A stretch of DNA of 40,244 bases from assembly GCF_001949145.1 (NCBI RefSeq), contig NW_019091395.1, positions 1,809,064 through 1,849,307 of the forward strand, given 5' to 3'. Under the pieces are notes generated by a model. The model did no database searches. It saw only the letters and a list, made by a program, of their open reading frames with translations, and was not told the DNA's origin. This stretch comes from Acanthaster planci. Lineage: Eukaryota > Echinodermata > Asteroidea > Valvatida > Acanthasteridae. The translations under genes were made by a program, and so were the position numbers. Below are positions 10,637-21,150 of this stretch, one piece after another (position 1 is the stretch's first letter; the number at the start of each line of letters is the position of its first letter).

Positions 10637-12075
10637 AACAACGGCTCACGGACAAGACTCGAGCGATAGTCGAGGAAGGAGAGGCAGTGACAAACGGCCA
10701 GGTACACGGCGTAGCTGTTCACCAGCGTCAAGTCGAGCAGGTAGAAGAGGAGCTTCTTGTACCACTTGAGGGACTTACGAGTAGCTCGGTGATTGGCCGC
10801 TAGTTGGTTGCTCTTGTCAACGCCCCCCATCAATGTATTCAATGACGTGGGTCGGTTTCTGTCCTGCTTACCGGAGTCATGGATGTCTGCCGTATGCATG
10901 GTGGAGAGCATACGGATGTTGCGCTTGTCTCACCACACCATGGCCAGGAGAGAACTGCTGATGCCCAGGTCGGCCGACTGGAATGCTGTTTCACTTTGCT
11001 TCAGCTTGACGGACTGCAGGTCTTTCAGCATCCCTTCTCTGTTTGCCATAACGGTGCAGATGACGTTGAACTTCTGGTTGTGAAGTTGTCGAAACAAATT
11101 GGGACTGCTGAAGGCTCAGACAAGGGCAAGGTTGTAGTCCTTGCCGTTTAGGTCGCTCACCAGGTCCATCACCACTTGTGTAGTTGCTGGGAGGTCTCCT
11201 TTACTTTGGCCGGTGTAGATTTTGAAGTTGTAGCAGTACCCGGCGGCACTCCCGGTGCTCTGGCACAACTTGTACATCTTGATGCCAAAGCGGGCCCTCT
11301 TTCTGGGGTTGTAGGTAGCGAAGTGGAGATGCCCGTAGAACTTCATCAGGGAGTCGTCGGCGGAAATGTCCTGTCAAGGAACATAGACAGTGGCAAACTT
11401 CTCAGCAAGATGGTCGACGACTGGGCGCACTTTGAAGAGGGGGTCAGTGCAGTCCTCCGGCATGGCAGTGTTATTGTTGAAGTGCAGGGACTGCAGGATG
11501 GCAAGGAAGCAATCTGGGGGCATGACGGATGGGAATAGGCTCATCTTCAGTGGGTTGGTGGACCAGAAGCTATGAAGGGTGGGGTTCTTCGCAATTCCCG
11601 TCATTATGCAAAGGTCCAGTAAGGCCTTCAGTTCTCTAGTGTTCAGATCAGTCCATGATCGCATGTGCGCCGATGTCGTAGCGGGCCTCTGCACGGCATA
11701 CCGGTTGATCTCTTGCACTATCTAGAGAACGTCGTCAAAAAACATCTCATAGGCTTCACCACAGGTTGAGCTGTGAAGCAGGTGGGGTTCGACGACACCA
11801 CCATTACCGTTGAAGCTGTATTTAAGTGGTGTACTGTCTTCATCTGTCCACCGGAACGGTGTGGCACTGCTGCTGGTCGATGCGGCGGTCTGTGTACGGG
11901 ACTGTCTGTTGCGCTTGGCATATACCGCCAAGGGTACATTACTGTCAATTTCTGTACTTGACTGTACTTGAGCAGGTGACGGTGGTGATGAAGAAGACGA
12001 AGAATCTTCGTCTGAACTCAGATAAAACTCACTTTCATTGGAAGAACCGGACCCTCCGGATATAACTTCAGCCAT
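10637..12075 (-). pseudogene. piggyBac transposase pseudogene (DDE_Tnp_1_7 type)
   Basis: Starting from the ATG at 12073-12075 (MAEVISGG), one unbroken frame of about 480 codons can be followed. It is interrupted only by in-frame stops at 11722-11724 (TAG), 11374-11376, 11116-11118 and 10912-10914 (TGA). An acidic Ser-rich N-terminus is followed by 'EINRYAVQ', then 'ELKALLDLCIMTGI', 'DDSLMKFYGHL' (site of the first catalytic Asp, about 11353-11358), 'KRARFGIKMYKLC' and 'LMGGVDKSNQ' (third catalytic Asp at 10816-10818). The expected second Asp, usually before an F-x-S-P motif, is not seen: the site reads Val-stop-Ala. The Cys-rich C-terminal zinc finger usual in piggyBac proteins is absent through truncation. 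No frameshift is needed, which suggests fairly recent decay by point mutation. Confidence 0.9.
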
Positions 12076-12679
12076 GTTGTCTGTGCTCTGATAACACGAT
12101 ACCCAATATGTACACATGTAGCCACTGCACGGCGATTTTATTCTCAAGCAGCAAGAGGGCCGAGCCCTGTCAGTCAACGTGGCAAAGGCCAGCAGCGCCC
12201 GGGCCAGGTCATTCATGGGGCACAGGTGCATAATGAGCCCGCACAGCCCGCGCTTTGTCTTCGGTGCAGTGCAGCGATAATCCGCTACGAGCGCCCAGCA
12301 GCGCGAACAATAGCGTTCTGCACAAACAATACACGGATTACCTCCGCTAATGTCAGAGCTCTGCGCTGAAAGAATACGGGGATTGATTGGCAGTGCCCGG
12401 CAGCTCTCAGCAACTCCTAATTTTATTACAGGCTTTTATAAGTTTGGTCACCCCGGCTATAAAATAAAGTCCCAATTCTCCGGCCCCAGCTACCCATTTT
12501 TGCCTCAGACCAATTTATTTACCTCCAATGATGGCCTAAACTGTTTAACTGACAGCAATAAACTTTTTAAAAACACCCAGCAATTTTTTTTTTTAGTAAA
12601 GTTCCGATTTCGGAAACCCTGGCCACGAATATAAGGCCCATGCCTCCGGTACTGGAGCCCCCAGCTGCAAGTGGTTTAA
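10637..12679 (-). mobile_element. piggyBac element, one end lost
   Basis: The element is read on the - strand. Its 5' end is marked by TTAA at 12676-12679 followed inward by ACCACTTGCAGCTGGGGGC, close to the ends of the two MITEs. About 600 bp of leader precedes a transposase remnant. The other end is missing: coding sequence stops abruptly near 10637 against a type A satellite unit, with no TTAA or terminal repeat. The leader shares the GGCCACG-AATATAAGGCCC sub-terminal block with the MITEs, linking all three to one family. The element is dead, since it has in-frame stops and only one end. Confidence 0.8.
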
Positions 12680-13120
12680 AATATAAATTGCCAACTCGAA
12701 AATCTCATTTCGCATGCTGTGCATATGCTACTCTGTGTGTGTGTGGCTTTGTTTCTACATTCAATTGGAGACCCTGAACAATAGCGGACAATAAGGTCCC
12801 CGATTGACTGAGGGTCCCCGATTGAGTACAAAACATATAGGTGGTCTTCTAAAAAAGTTGAAGTACAAACAAAAGAGGAACAATAGGGGGTCCCCAGTTG
12901 CAGGCAAATACACACTTGGGAGTGTGGACGCCCGATATCTGCCTGCAACATAGACGGCGCACAGTGCGTAGGGCATTAGACTCGAGACTTGGCAAAATGC
13001 CGACCACATGCTGCCGAGAGCAGATTACATTGTATGGAACTCTAAAAGGGACAAATGTTTAAGATATCTAATCTCTGCCTTTTCTGCGAAAAGTATAATG
13101 TTTTGTATTGTATATTGTAT
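12680..13120. other. Spacer right of the piggyBac; no gene
   Basis: Contains a short direct repeat (GTCCCCGATTGA twice, near 12797 and 12814, with a related GTCCCCAGTTG near 12892) and a (TG)n tract near 12734. It may be part of an older insertion, since the satellite-like block resumes only after about 13120. No open frame has recognisable homology. Confidence 0.4.
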
Positions 13121-13640
13121 TGTACATGTCTTATTGGGTTGAAACGTTGCAGGTAGTTAGGAAGGAAAGGTTTACAAATGAAAATTGACCTCAGGTGATG
13201 ACAATGCCATAAGCAGACGAGTCACGTGACATTAAAGGTGCACCATTTAAATTACTATATCTCCTAAAGTGTATATCCAATTTGGTTCAAATCTTGCAGA
13301 TATCTTGAAAAGGGAGTGCTTTAGAGGAATTTTGACCTTGTATGATGATGATGTCATCAGGAGACAAGTCACATGACATTCAAGGTGCACTCCTTAAGGC
13401 CCCATATCTCCTGAAGTGCTTGTCTGATCAAGTTCAAATCTTGCAGATTATATTGAAAAGGGTGAACTTTAGAGGAATATTGATCTCATGTGATGATGAC
13501 GTCATCAGGAGACAAGTCACGTGACATTAAAGGTGCACGCTTTAAGGCTTTAATTTTTTGAGGCACAATTTTGGCAACTTGGTGATCCCCAATCGTCATC
13601 AAAGTTTCAGCTGGCACATACCCTGCTGCGAGATACATAT
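13120..13640. repeat. Satellite-like array, right block
   Basis: Type B units recur with about 147-bp spacing (aligned AAG positions 13267 and 13414), carrying 'TTGCAGAT', 'GATGATGACGTCATCAGGAGA' and 'CAAGTCACGTGACATTAAAGG'. The block ends with a type A piece around 13558-13630 (GGCACAATTTTGGCAACTTGG, CGTCATCAAAGTTTCAGC). The same two monomer types make up the 8.5-10.6 kb block, so both are parts of one array now separated by the piggyBac region. Confidence 0.75.
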
Positions 13641-15214
13641 ACATTTAAGTGAACAGAACTTTCAGTTTACAATGTGTGTTTGGTCATGAAAGGACCAGAA
13701 CCTGTTTGCTGTTCTTTTAAAGTTTGTACTGCTATTGCCTTCAGTAATCTGGTCCTGATGTGATTGGATAAATTGGGCAAACACATTTTGGTAGCAAATG
13801 GTACAAACGTACCTCCAAGTATTAAACTTTGTCTATTTTGATGCATCAGTTATTGTTCACATATTAAAATGATAAAACAATGACGGTAAGTTTCACATAT
13901 ATCTGACGTCTTTCTAATTATAGTTCTTTCCTTTTTGTCCCGTGTACTGCATCAAATCCAAACTCCTTTCTTGTTCAGCAAGGAGAGACTTACATAGGAA
14001 TTAGTCCAAATTTCTTTCTGTGCTTTTTTATTTTTTAAATATTTGCTTTTGTATAAAGTGTTCAATACATGTAGACATATCTGCATGCTACTTCACTGCC
14101 ATGCTTGTCCATTGTTTTTTTGTTCTGTTGTTAAAAGCACACAGTGAAACATTTATTATTTGTCTTGGTTGCATATTTCAAACTTAATTGTAATCAGCTT
14201 ACCAAAATAAACTTTATTAGCAGTGCTTTGATATCATTATATATGTTACAACCCTTCCTTTATTGGGCCTTTATAATCTTGATATTGTGCGATTGGAAAT
14301 CAGTCCATAAATTTGATTTCCACCTTTTTTCGGTTACTGAATGTGTAATTGTCTGTTCTCAAACAGTGTCTTACACATCTGTAAAAGACCAGTACCAATA
14401 GTTATGTTGTATATAGAGAAGTTTAATACTTCGTTGTCTATCATCATTTGTTTCTTTGTGATGAGAACACGTACAGTTTACGTGCCTATGGAATGTTCCA
14501 ACGTAAAATACATGTACTTGCCCATGCATACAATGCCCGTGTGTGTGGTAAGAACATGTACACATATGGTACTGCCACCGTATGGGCAATTGCATTACAT
14601 ATTGTTGTCATGACGTATATAAATAAGGCAGCACAACCCATGTACACAAGTATATTGAGTGGAGTATTTCTTGCCCTTTGTCATTCGTGTTTCACAAAAG
14701 CTACTTTTGGTTTTATTCACAGCCTTTTTTTGATTTCCTAAAGATCGTGGGTGCGATGTCTGACAGGTCGTACATGTTAGGAAGAAAGCACTATGGCTAG
14801 AAATGCACACTGCACAGTTTGGAGCTTGCTGTCAGTCTGACTGTTTGACCGAATTGCTCTAAATTTCACTTTGCTTGGATAGTTATCTTTACATGTATAT
14901 GTGTTGCCACAGCTTGCAGCAACTCACCTGGTTGGCATGATTTCTAAAACACCCGAAAAATGGACTGAATTTTTTGAATTCGACCCAAGACAAGCATTGA
15001 TGCACTAGTGGTGTGTGATGATGTCATCTCAAATGTATGTCACAGATATGCAAATTTTCTATACCTCCTAGCGGAGGGGACGTGTTGCCCATTTTTATTA
15101 TTTATTAATCAAAATAACCATTTTACCTTGTGGATATTGATCAAAACATAATTCTAACCAATAAAAACCTCTTATCGCAGGCCCTTTAATGTTTCCATTT
15201 GTTTCTGTATCTAG
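13641..15214 (+). other. End of the 11.1-kb intron; no gene
   Basis: AT-rich intron with TACATGTA at 14066, 14509 and 14890. The overlapping small frames at 14144-14741 are not supported as genes. It ends with the acceptor TTTCTGTATCTAG before the next MADD exon. Confidence 0.55.
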
Positions 15215-15395
15215 CGATGACCAACTGTTTATCAAAGAGATCACAAGAGGAGTGTTGGAAGGTAACAATGTCGGTTGGCTCAACTGGTCTCGCCTCAAGA
15301 AGTTAATGCAGAGTGAGAATATGAGGGCTCAGGTCATAAGTCAGCTATCCCCACAAGAGAACACAAAAGTGCTTGATGACTACATTGATGATACG
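15215..15395 (+). CDS. MADD: MADD exon with the 'FIKEI..GVLEG...GWLNWSRLKKLM' block
   Basis: Internal exon of 181 nt entering in phase 2 and leaving in phase 0. It encodes DDQLFIKEITRGVLEG, then GWLNWSRLKKLMQSENMR and VISQLSPQ, ending in YIDDT. Vertebrate MADD has the same order of motifs ([21 protein letters not shown], then ..RRLLESEQLRVFVLSKL). The block is a conserved, probably helical region central to MADD family identification and has no known catalytic residue. The acceptor is CTGTATCTAG. The donor is ACG|GTCAGA, weaker than every other donor here. Failure to splice would add VRTVFEI and a stop at 15417-15419. The first base completes AGC (Ser) from the exon at 2653 or ATC (Ile) from the microexon. 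Confidence 0.95.
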
Positions 15396-16133
15396 GTCAG
15401 AACTGTATTTGAAATTTAACCTTTTGATACCCTACCTGTGACTTTTAAAATGCATACATTTTCACATTAAGCTTTCCATATTTTTCTGTGTTTCAAGCTT
15501 AGTGGTTCATGTGGTGATGTACATGTATGTTATGTGTGTTTTGTCCATGTCCATTTCATATCAAGCCACTGCAATGGGAATTTTGTATGTATTTTTACAA
15601 CTGTTATCACCACTTTTGCTTTAACAAAGTTGGGTTTGTTTTCCTTTGTGGAAAAGCTCATCAAAATGGCAGTGCCCTGGTTGGTCCAACATAGGGGAAC
15701 AAATAGCACTAACAATGCAACTAGTGTTTCATGATGCCAGTTGGGGTGAATTAGTGGATATATTTTGAACTGAAAGCATTCTTGAGGCGTGGTTCTCATC
15801 GCTGGCTCTAGGGGGCCAGGGCACCATATCCCCCCCCAAGAAAGTGTTATATTTTCATTTTTCCATCTCAAAGCATGTGAAACATCCCAAATTTTAACCT
15901 TTGCCACAGAAAGGCCATGAAATATGGCTTAAAGAAATTGCTTCATTTTCATGTTTTTCCCTCCAAAAAAAATATCTAACCATCCATCTTCCACTTAAAT
16001 CAGTTTAGGTCCACCCTTGGTGCTTCTACTGAATCATATTTGTACTCTATAAACTAAGTTGCATAACTGTTATTAGTTTCACTCGTCATCCTGAATGTAA
16101 TTTTAGAGTAAATTTTAATTTTTTTTCCAACAG
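15396..16133 (+). other. Intron between two conserved MADD exons
   Basis: 738 bp, phase 0, with a weak GTCAGA donor and a strong T-rich acceptor (TTTTTTTTCCAACAG). An in-frame stop soon after the donor means retention would truncate the protein. No repeat element is recognised; a C-run lies near 15830-15838. Confidence 0.7.
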
Positions 16134-16464
16134 CAAGTGAGCAAAGCTGTATACAAGGGGATAGTATCTGTCCTGAAGGCTGTGATTGCTGGACTGGAAT
16201 ACTCTTTCTATAACCAGCCATTAGGAGGTTTTGCCAGTGCATTTGCTCTTCTTGAGATTGCTCACACACACTACTTTGGCAAGGAACCAGACAAAGGCAA
16301 GGATAGCAAGAAAGCTCATTTGCATGGTGATGGGATTAGATGTGAGAGTACATATGCAATGGAGGGGTCAAAGGTTATCACACCAGATGAACATCATGGT
16401 GGCAGCATGGGTGCCATTCCTGAAACACATAGTCTCAGTGAGGATAATTTTATTGCTGCAATAG
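16134..16464 (+). CDS. MADD: MADD exon with the 'SKAVYKG...LLEIAHTHYFGKEPDK' block
   Basis: Internal exon of 331 nt entering in phase 0 and leaving in phase 1 (donor ATAG|GTGAGC). It encodes QVSKAVYKGIVSVLKA, GLEYSFYNQPLGG and ALLEIAHTHYFGKEPDK, then a Gly/His/Ser-rich variable stretch and SLSEDNFIAAI. Each motif has a direct counterpart in vertebrate MADD (SRKVYKGMLDLLK, LEQSYAHAGLGG, LLEIAQTHYYSKEPDK, LKEENFIASI) in the same order and spacing. This is the most diagnostic exon of the window. MADD activates Rab3-type GTPases through its N-terminal DENN module and links to kinesin-3 transport through more C-terminal parts. The role of this middle block is not established, but its conservation implies a structural or binding function. 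Confidence 0.97.
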
Positions 16465-18957
16465 GTGAGCTGATTTCAGTATTTACAAAAGAATTATCTC
16501 CTCAAATACAGTGACCAATTTAACTGAAGTTGTAAGCATTATAATACCTTTGACACATTACCAAGTATAAATAGTTTTCAGGAGTGAAACATGGTGCTGA
16601 AAGTTTCTACCTTGTTCATGCAAATTGCACAAGTCATTGTTTTGTTTAAATACGGTCTTTGTAAAGCATTTCAAAACATCTTCCACAGCATTTAATCACT
16701 CCAAAATACTTTGCACTTCTTTTGTTTTCACTTGTGTTGGCAAGCTTTATGAGAATTCAAGTTAAACTATTGCACATTGCAGAAATAGTGATACAAAGAT
16801 CAGCACACTCACTCTTTATCATTTATGTTTCTTTCTCACCTTTAAAAGTGCATTGATATATGTCTCACCTGAAGAAGTTACTAATCAAAATGAATGATCA
16901 AACAATTACATGACAATAATTTGGGTGTGTAAGAGTGAGCCAACTATCAAGTTTACTCTGTTCCTTATGCGGATATTTCAGATACACATATCAACACCAC
17001 TTAATAGCCTTCAGGCTTTAACATGCAGGCTGATGTTGTCATCAGTTTATGTCGTGGATCAGGGTGTGTAGTGACTTACATGTACATGTAATCGTTCTTC
17101 ATCTGAGTGATTTGTAGGAGTGCTCAGAAGATTTTGGCACACTTTTATCAGGGCATTAATGCACATGTAGCTTCAGTCCACTGCAAGATTGCCTGAACCA
17201 CTATATTCTCCCTATGCTAGAAAGCTTCACTTCTTGTTTCCACCTACACGGAAGGAAATTTTAACTTTTAATTTAAAATGCATGTCTTGTTTGCTGTTAA
17301 CTTAATAATTAAATCATTCTGTTAGTTTCTCAGCTTATTCTAGAAATCAAGTTAAAGACCGAAATCAGCAAAGCGTTTATGTGGGAACCGAGATTGCTGT
17401 TAAAACTAGTCAAAGTGAATGAATGTGCTATTTACCATACGTTTGAATGACCTGACACCAGCAATACACTATATACACACATATGTACCGTACGTTGTTT
17501 CTGCTTTTCAAAATTCTTTTGGAACTTTTTGGAATGCAAATGATTAATACGCTATATGTCTTGTTTTTTTCTTGCTTATTTCCATCATTGCCTGTACATG
17601 CTGGCCTTTAATTGCATGGGAAAGAGAGTAAGCTTCTCAGCCTGTTTTGCCTGTAATCCTCAATATGGTGTTGTGTCTGTTATTTTATACATTATGTGGA
17701 TGTCGACAATGTTCAACGGATACCAATTTATGTTTCACTTTCCCTCTAAAGAAAAGAATGAACGAACTAAGAAATCAAACACATCAAACGCATCAAAATG
17801 AGCGGTGATTAAATTATCCCTTATATCCATACAATGTTATGATGATTGCATACTGTATGATGCATGCATTATTCAGCTTTGCATTTCAACCATCAGTTTG
17901 TATTTAAAGTTAGCAAAAGTTTAAACTAAACCGAGGAGGCCTACTGGTGAATGGAGAATTACTTGCTATTTAAAGTTGAAACTTCATGATCAATATGTTC
18001 AAGCAGAGATCATGGTCAGAATTTGTGTCTTAAACAAGATCATCAATGTTGCCCAGAGTACATGTATCTGTATGTCAAACATATACATGTACAAACATCC
18101 ATGTGGCAAGTAGGAGATGAAAGATGCAATGCTGCAACTGATCAGAGTTACTCGTAGCACACCATGAAATACATAGAATAGCCAATGCCAGCCATGATAC
18201 AAATGTGCAGAAGCACGTCTATCATTTTCTTTCTAGATTTGCAGGCATGTATGGTACGTTTTCCTTGGATTAGCTGATTTCCTCGATTTCACTTCACACT
18301 TACACCATTCAAAATGGAAAACACTGTACAAGGTCTTGTTAAGATCAGAATTCCCTCATTTTCAAAAAGCACCTCTAAGGAAAACATGTTTTCTCTGATT
18401 TTATCTGTTCAAGAAAATATGGAAGTATCAAAATCGAACGCAGTGTCATTTGCCTTCAGAGCTCAACCGTATTGAGCTAAACACGTTTTTTTTTGTTCAT
18501 GCCAAGATGCAAATTCTGAATGTAGAATGTGTCATGCGGAGAAAACAGAGAAAATGAGGGGACCCTTGCCCTGTGTTCGTAGTAGAAAAAAACCCTTGTG
18601 CATGCCAAACATTGCATGTCGCAATACACACAGCAATTCACCAAAGAACACACTCCACTCTGCTGTCACTTGTACTGTAGTTTTAGGGTCATACATTCAT
18701 CTTTCTTATATTTTGTTTCAACAATTTATTGGGGACCAAAAACATTTTACAGGACAGAAATGTCCCCACAACTGGGTCCTAATTTGTTCAACAAAAGAAA
18801 TTTTCCTTAACACATTGAAGGCCTGCCCATAACACACACACTGCAGTCTCCATCAACACACTAATGAAAGTACCGGTACAGGGTATGCACAAATTACTTT
18901 GGCTTGTGGATTGTCAGTTTCTGCAAAAATACGAATCAGAACTTTTAGGAATATGAT
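16465..18957 (+). other. 10.3-kb intron, first part; no gene
   Basis: AT-rich intron with TACATGTA at 17077 and 17083 (overlapping) and near 18059 and 18086. Small frames at 17556-17801 and 18527-18832 have no recognisable domain. I searched this intron for a counterpart of the vertebrate segment that follows 'ENFIASI' (ELWNKHQEVKKQ) and did not find it. Confidence 0.5.
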
Positions 18958-19887
18958 AAGGTTGGCAATTTTTGGATTAAAAAAAATCAGATTTTTATTT
19001 CAAGTCATATTTGTAAAATTTAAATCAGATTTTTTAAAATAAAAAATCGGAGACTAGTCGGTTTAATTATCTATTTCAAAGCTCATAGCTGTATGCATGT
19101 TAGTTTTTGTGTACTTATTTCTTTTGATACAGAATAAAACATATTTGGATTTAATTGAAGAAATTTAATCTAGTTATTTTGATTAAAATCACAAACCACA
19201 TTGAATATTGTCTAAGTCTAGGTGCTTGCAGTAAACATACGAAGTATCTAATGCACCTACAGAGAAGACAGTTGATCAAGAGCTACAGGTACCAAGGGTA
19301 AAGTACCCGATTTTAAAGCAACTTTAAGATTTAGCACACCTAGAGTTCACTGGAATTTGTTGACAAGCACCCAAATCTTATAACAAGTAAGTGAAAAAAT
19401 GCCATCGAGCATATATACACATGTATTTATTTTACATGCTATTTTTATTTATCACATGAGCACGAGTAGAACACAGAATAATGTAGTGCATGTGTGCCCT
19501 GTATACCACGATGCTGAAGGCTGAGTGGTACATGGGACACAGAACACAAACGTACTATTACTTGACGCACAGTAAAGATGTTATAAAGGCCAATGTGCGC
19601 AAATGCGTCACCTTTGAATTTACTGTAAATTTTGCAGTTGTGTATTACTTTTAGCGTAAATGGCGCATTGCTTGGAGTTAGAACAGCGCATCATGAGGGG
19701 TTTGACATGGACCATGTAATATGGTTATGTCACACTGTTTGTTGCCATGGATCGACCAATCACAATTGAGAATTCAAGTTTGCTTGAAGATAAATTCACC
19801 CCAACAATCCCTAACCAGTCAAACTTCAATACCAGTAAGGTCTTTGAATTTGTGGAATTAGGCACTGGGAACTTGCTATATATAGTG
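18958..19887. other. Intron; AT-rich possible hAT-type end, no gene
   Basis: Begins with AAGGTTGGCAATTTTTGG followed by AATCAGATTTTT and TTTAAATCAGATTTTT motifs, typical of the AT-rich sub-terminal parts of some hAT-like elements. Related AT-rich sequence ending in CAACCCTG is at 21530-21656 in the opposite sense. The remainder to 19887 is unremarkable intron. Confidence 0.35.
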
Positions 19888-19890
19888 TTA

Positions 19891-20284
19891 CCAAAAGGTA
19901 GGATCTTGGTTCAGATGTTCTCTAGCAAATGCCAGATGAGCCTCCTTATGTTTCTTCCTGAGTTGTGGTGTCTTCCTGGGCCTGTGTCCGTGGAGACCTC
20001 CTTTGTGCAATACTTGCTGGATGGTTGTCGGTGACACCTTCGTCCCTGCCTTGTCAAGGGCCTTGGTTGTGATCCATGGCGAGTCTAGGAGATACTTTGC
20101 ACTTCCTGCCATGTCCATTGAGGTTTTTCACTGTGTTGAACCTCTTATGCTTCCTGATGATACTCCGAACTGTTGCAACAGGGACCTTGTATTGCTTGGA
20201 AAATGCCTTGTAGCCTTTGCCTTCTTTGTGGGCATTCACGATACACTGGCGTATATCCTCATTGAGTTCCTTCTTTTTGGTCAT
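19891..20284 (-). pseudogene. Tc1-like transposase remnant, N-terminal part only
   Basis: The frame from 20284 (MTKKKELNEDIRQ) encodes a paired-like DNA-binding domain: 'IVNAHKEGKGYKAFSKQY', 'VRSIIRKHKRFNTVKNLNG', 'GRKCKVSPR'. A frameshift near 20060-20110 moves it to the frame 20118-19891, with 'GTKVSPTTIQQVLHKGGLHG', 'RPRKTP' and 'AFAREHLNQDPTFW'. These motifs follow the order of Tc1 transposases, where the two helix-turn-helix units and the GRPR-like box precede the DDE catalytic domain. The similarity ends right after '...DPTFW' with a stop at 19888-19890, exactly where the catalytic domain should begin, so the DDE domain is missing. Confidence 0.9.
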
Positions 20285-20530
20285 GGTGACGAGTAACTGA
20301 AAAAGATCTGAAAACTTTTCTTCTTTTTATACTCTTTGGGGGAGATGGCATTTCATCAGAATCTTGAACACCAAGTCACTAAAAGAAGGTATTAATTCTA
20401 TCAGAGGTTCTTGAAATAGCTTCATGCCAAAGATTCTTGCAGTCGTAGAAAGTGAAAATAAGCAGTATGAATGAAAGGACTTTTTTCTTGTGATTTTGTC
20501 TGGGGTATGAATAATTTTGACAAAGAGCAA
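20285..20530 (-). mobile_element. Tc1-like 5' leader
   Basis: Sequence upstream of the Tc1-like start codon, read on the - strand. It contains 'GGGGTATGAATAATTTTGAC' (20502-20521 on +), a motif common near the ends of Tc1-like elements. The exact outer end and its TA duplication could not be fixed by eye; it may extend toward 20.7 kb. Confidence 0.55.
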
Positions 20531-20859
20531 AATAAGACACCCGGGCCTTATCGATTATTATACAAATGAAATTCAGCCAACACAAGTGGGTTTGTGTATT
20601 GCAACAAATAGACAAAAAATATAGTGGAAGTGCCAACATAACTTTTACAAATAAAGAATTTAAAAAAGTATGTTATATTCCAAAGGTATTAATAATTGAA
20701 CTGTAGTTCATCTTCTTGCTGTGCTAGCTGTAGGTTCAAAGTCACTCCCATTTCTCTTTCACATCAAGTAGTTTTTATTTGAAAAGTGTTATATATGAAG
20801 GCTTTCAGGTTGGTTTTGGCTTCACTTTTGCAAAGAAAGAAAGAAAATTATTTTCGTCT

Positions 20860-21150
20860 TCTTTCCCCATGCCAGTGCTCTCTTTCTGTCCCTCAGTGTT
20901 TCTTTAGTTTTTTGTCTTCTGGTGATAGGATGGCCCTCTAGGGGTGCTGGACACCTGTTCCATCTTACCACACACTGGTTCAACTACGTCAGTCAGGATT
21001 GTTCTCTTGTATCTTCTATTGTGCTGTTTTGTATTTCTGCAATTTTATGGATATTTAATATTTCATAATGTATATTTTGTATCTGTTATATATGTTGTTG
21101 GCCAGTAGAAAGCATAATAAAATGAAATGAAAAAATGAAATAATACTCAC
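20860..21150 (+). mobile_element. Possible non-LTR retrotransposon 3' tail
   Basis: T- and C-rich sequence ending in AATAAAATGAAATGAAAA-type repeats at about 21113-21142. Tails built of short ATGAA-like repeats are frequent at the 3' ends of CR1/L2-like elements. No coding sequence is left, so this is only a resemblance. Confidence 0.3.

Noticed and set aside
14144-14741. Several overlapping + strand frames
   Set aside because: Cys/Tyr/Thr-rich chance frames in AT-rich intron with TACATGTA motifs; no similarity recognised.
19747-20034. 95-residue + strand open frame
   Set aside because: Its second half is the antisense of the Tc1-like transposase remnant.
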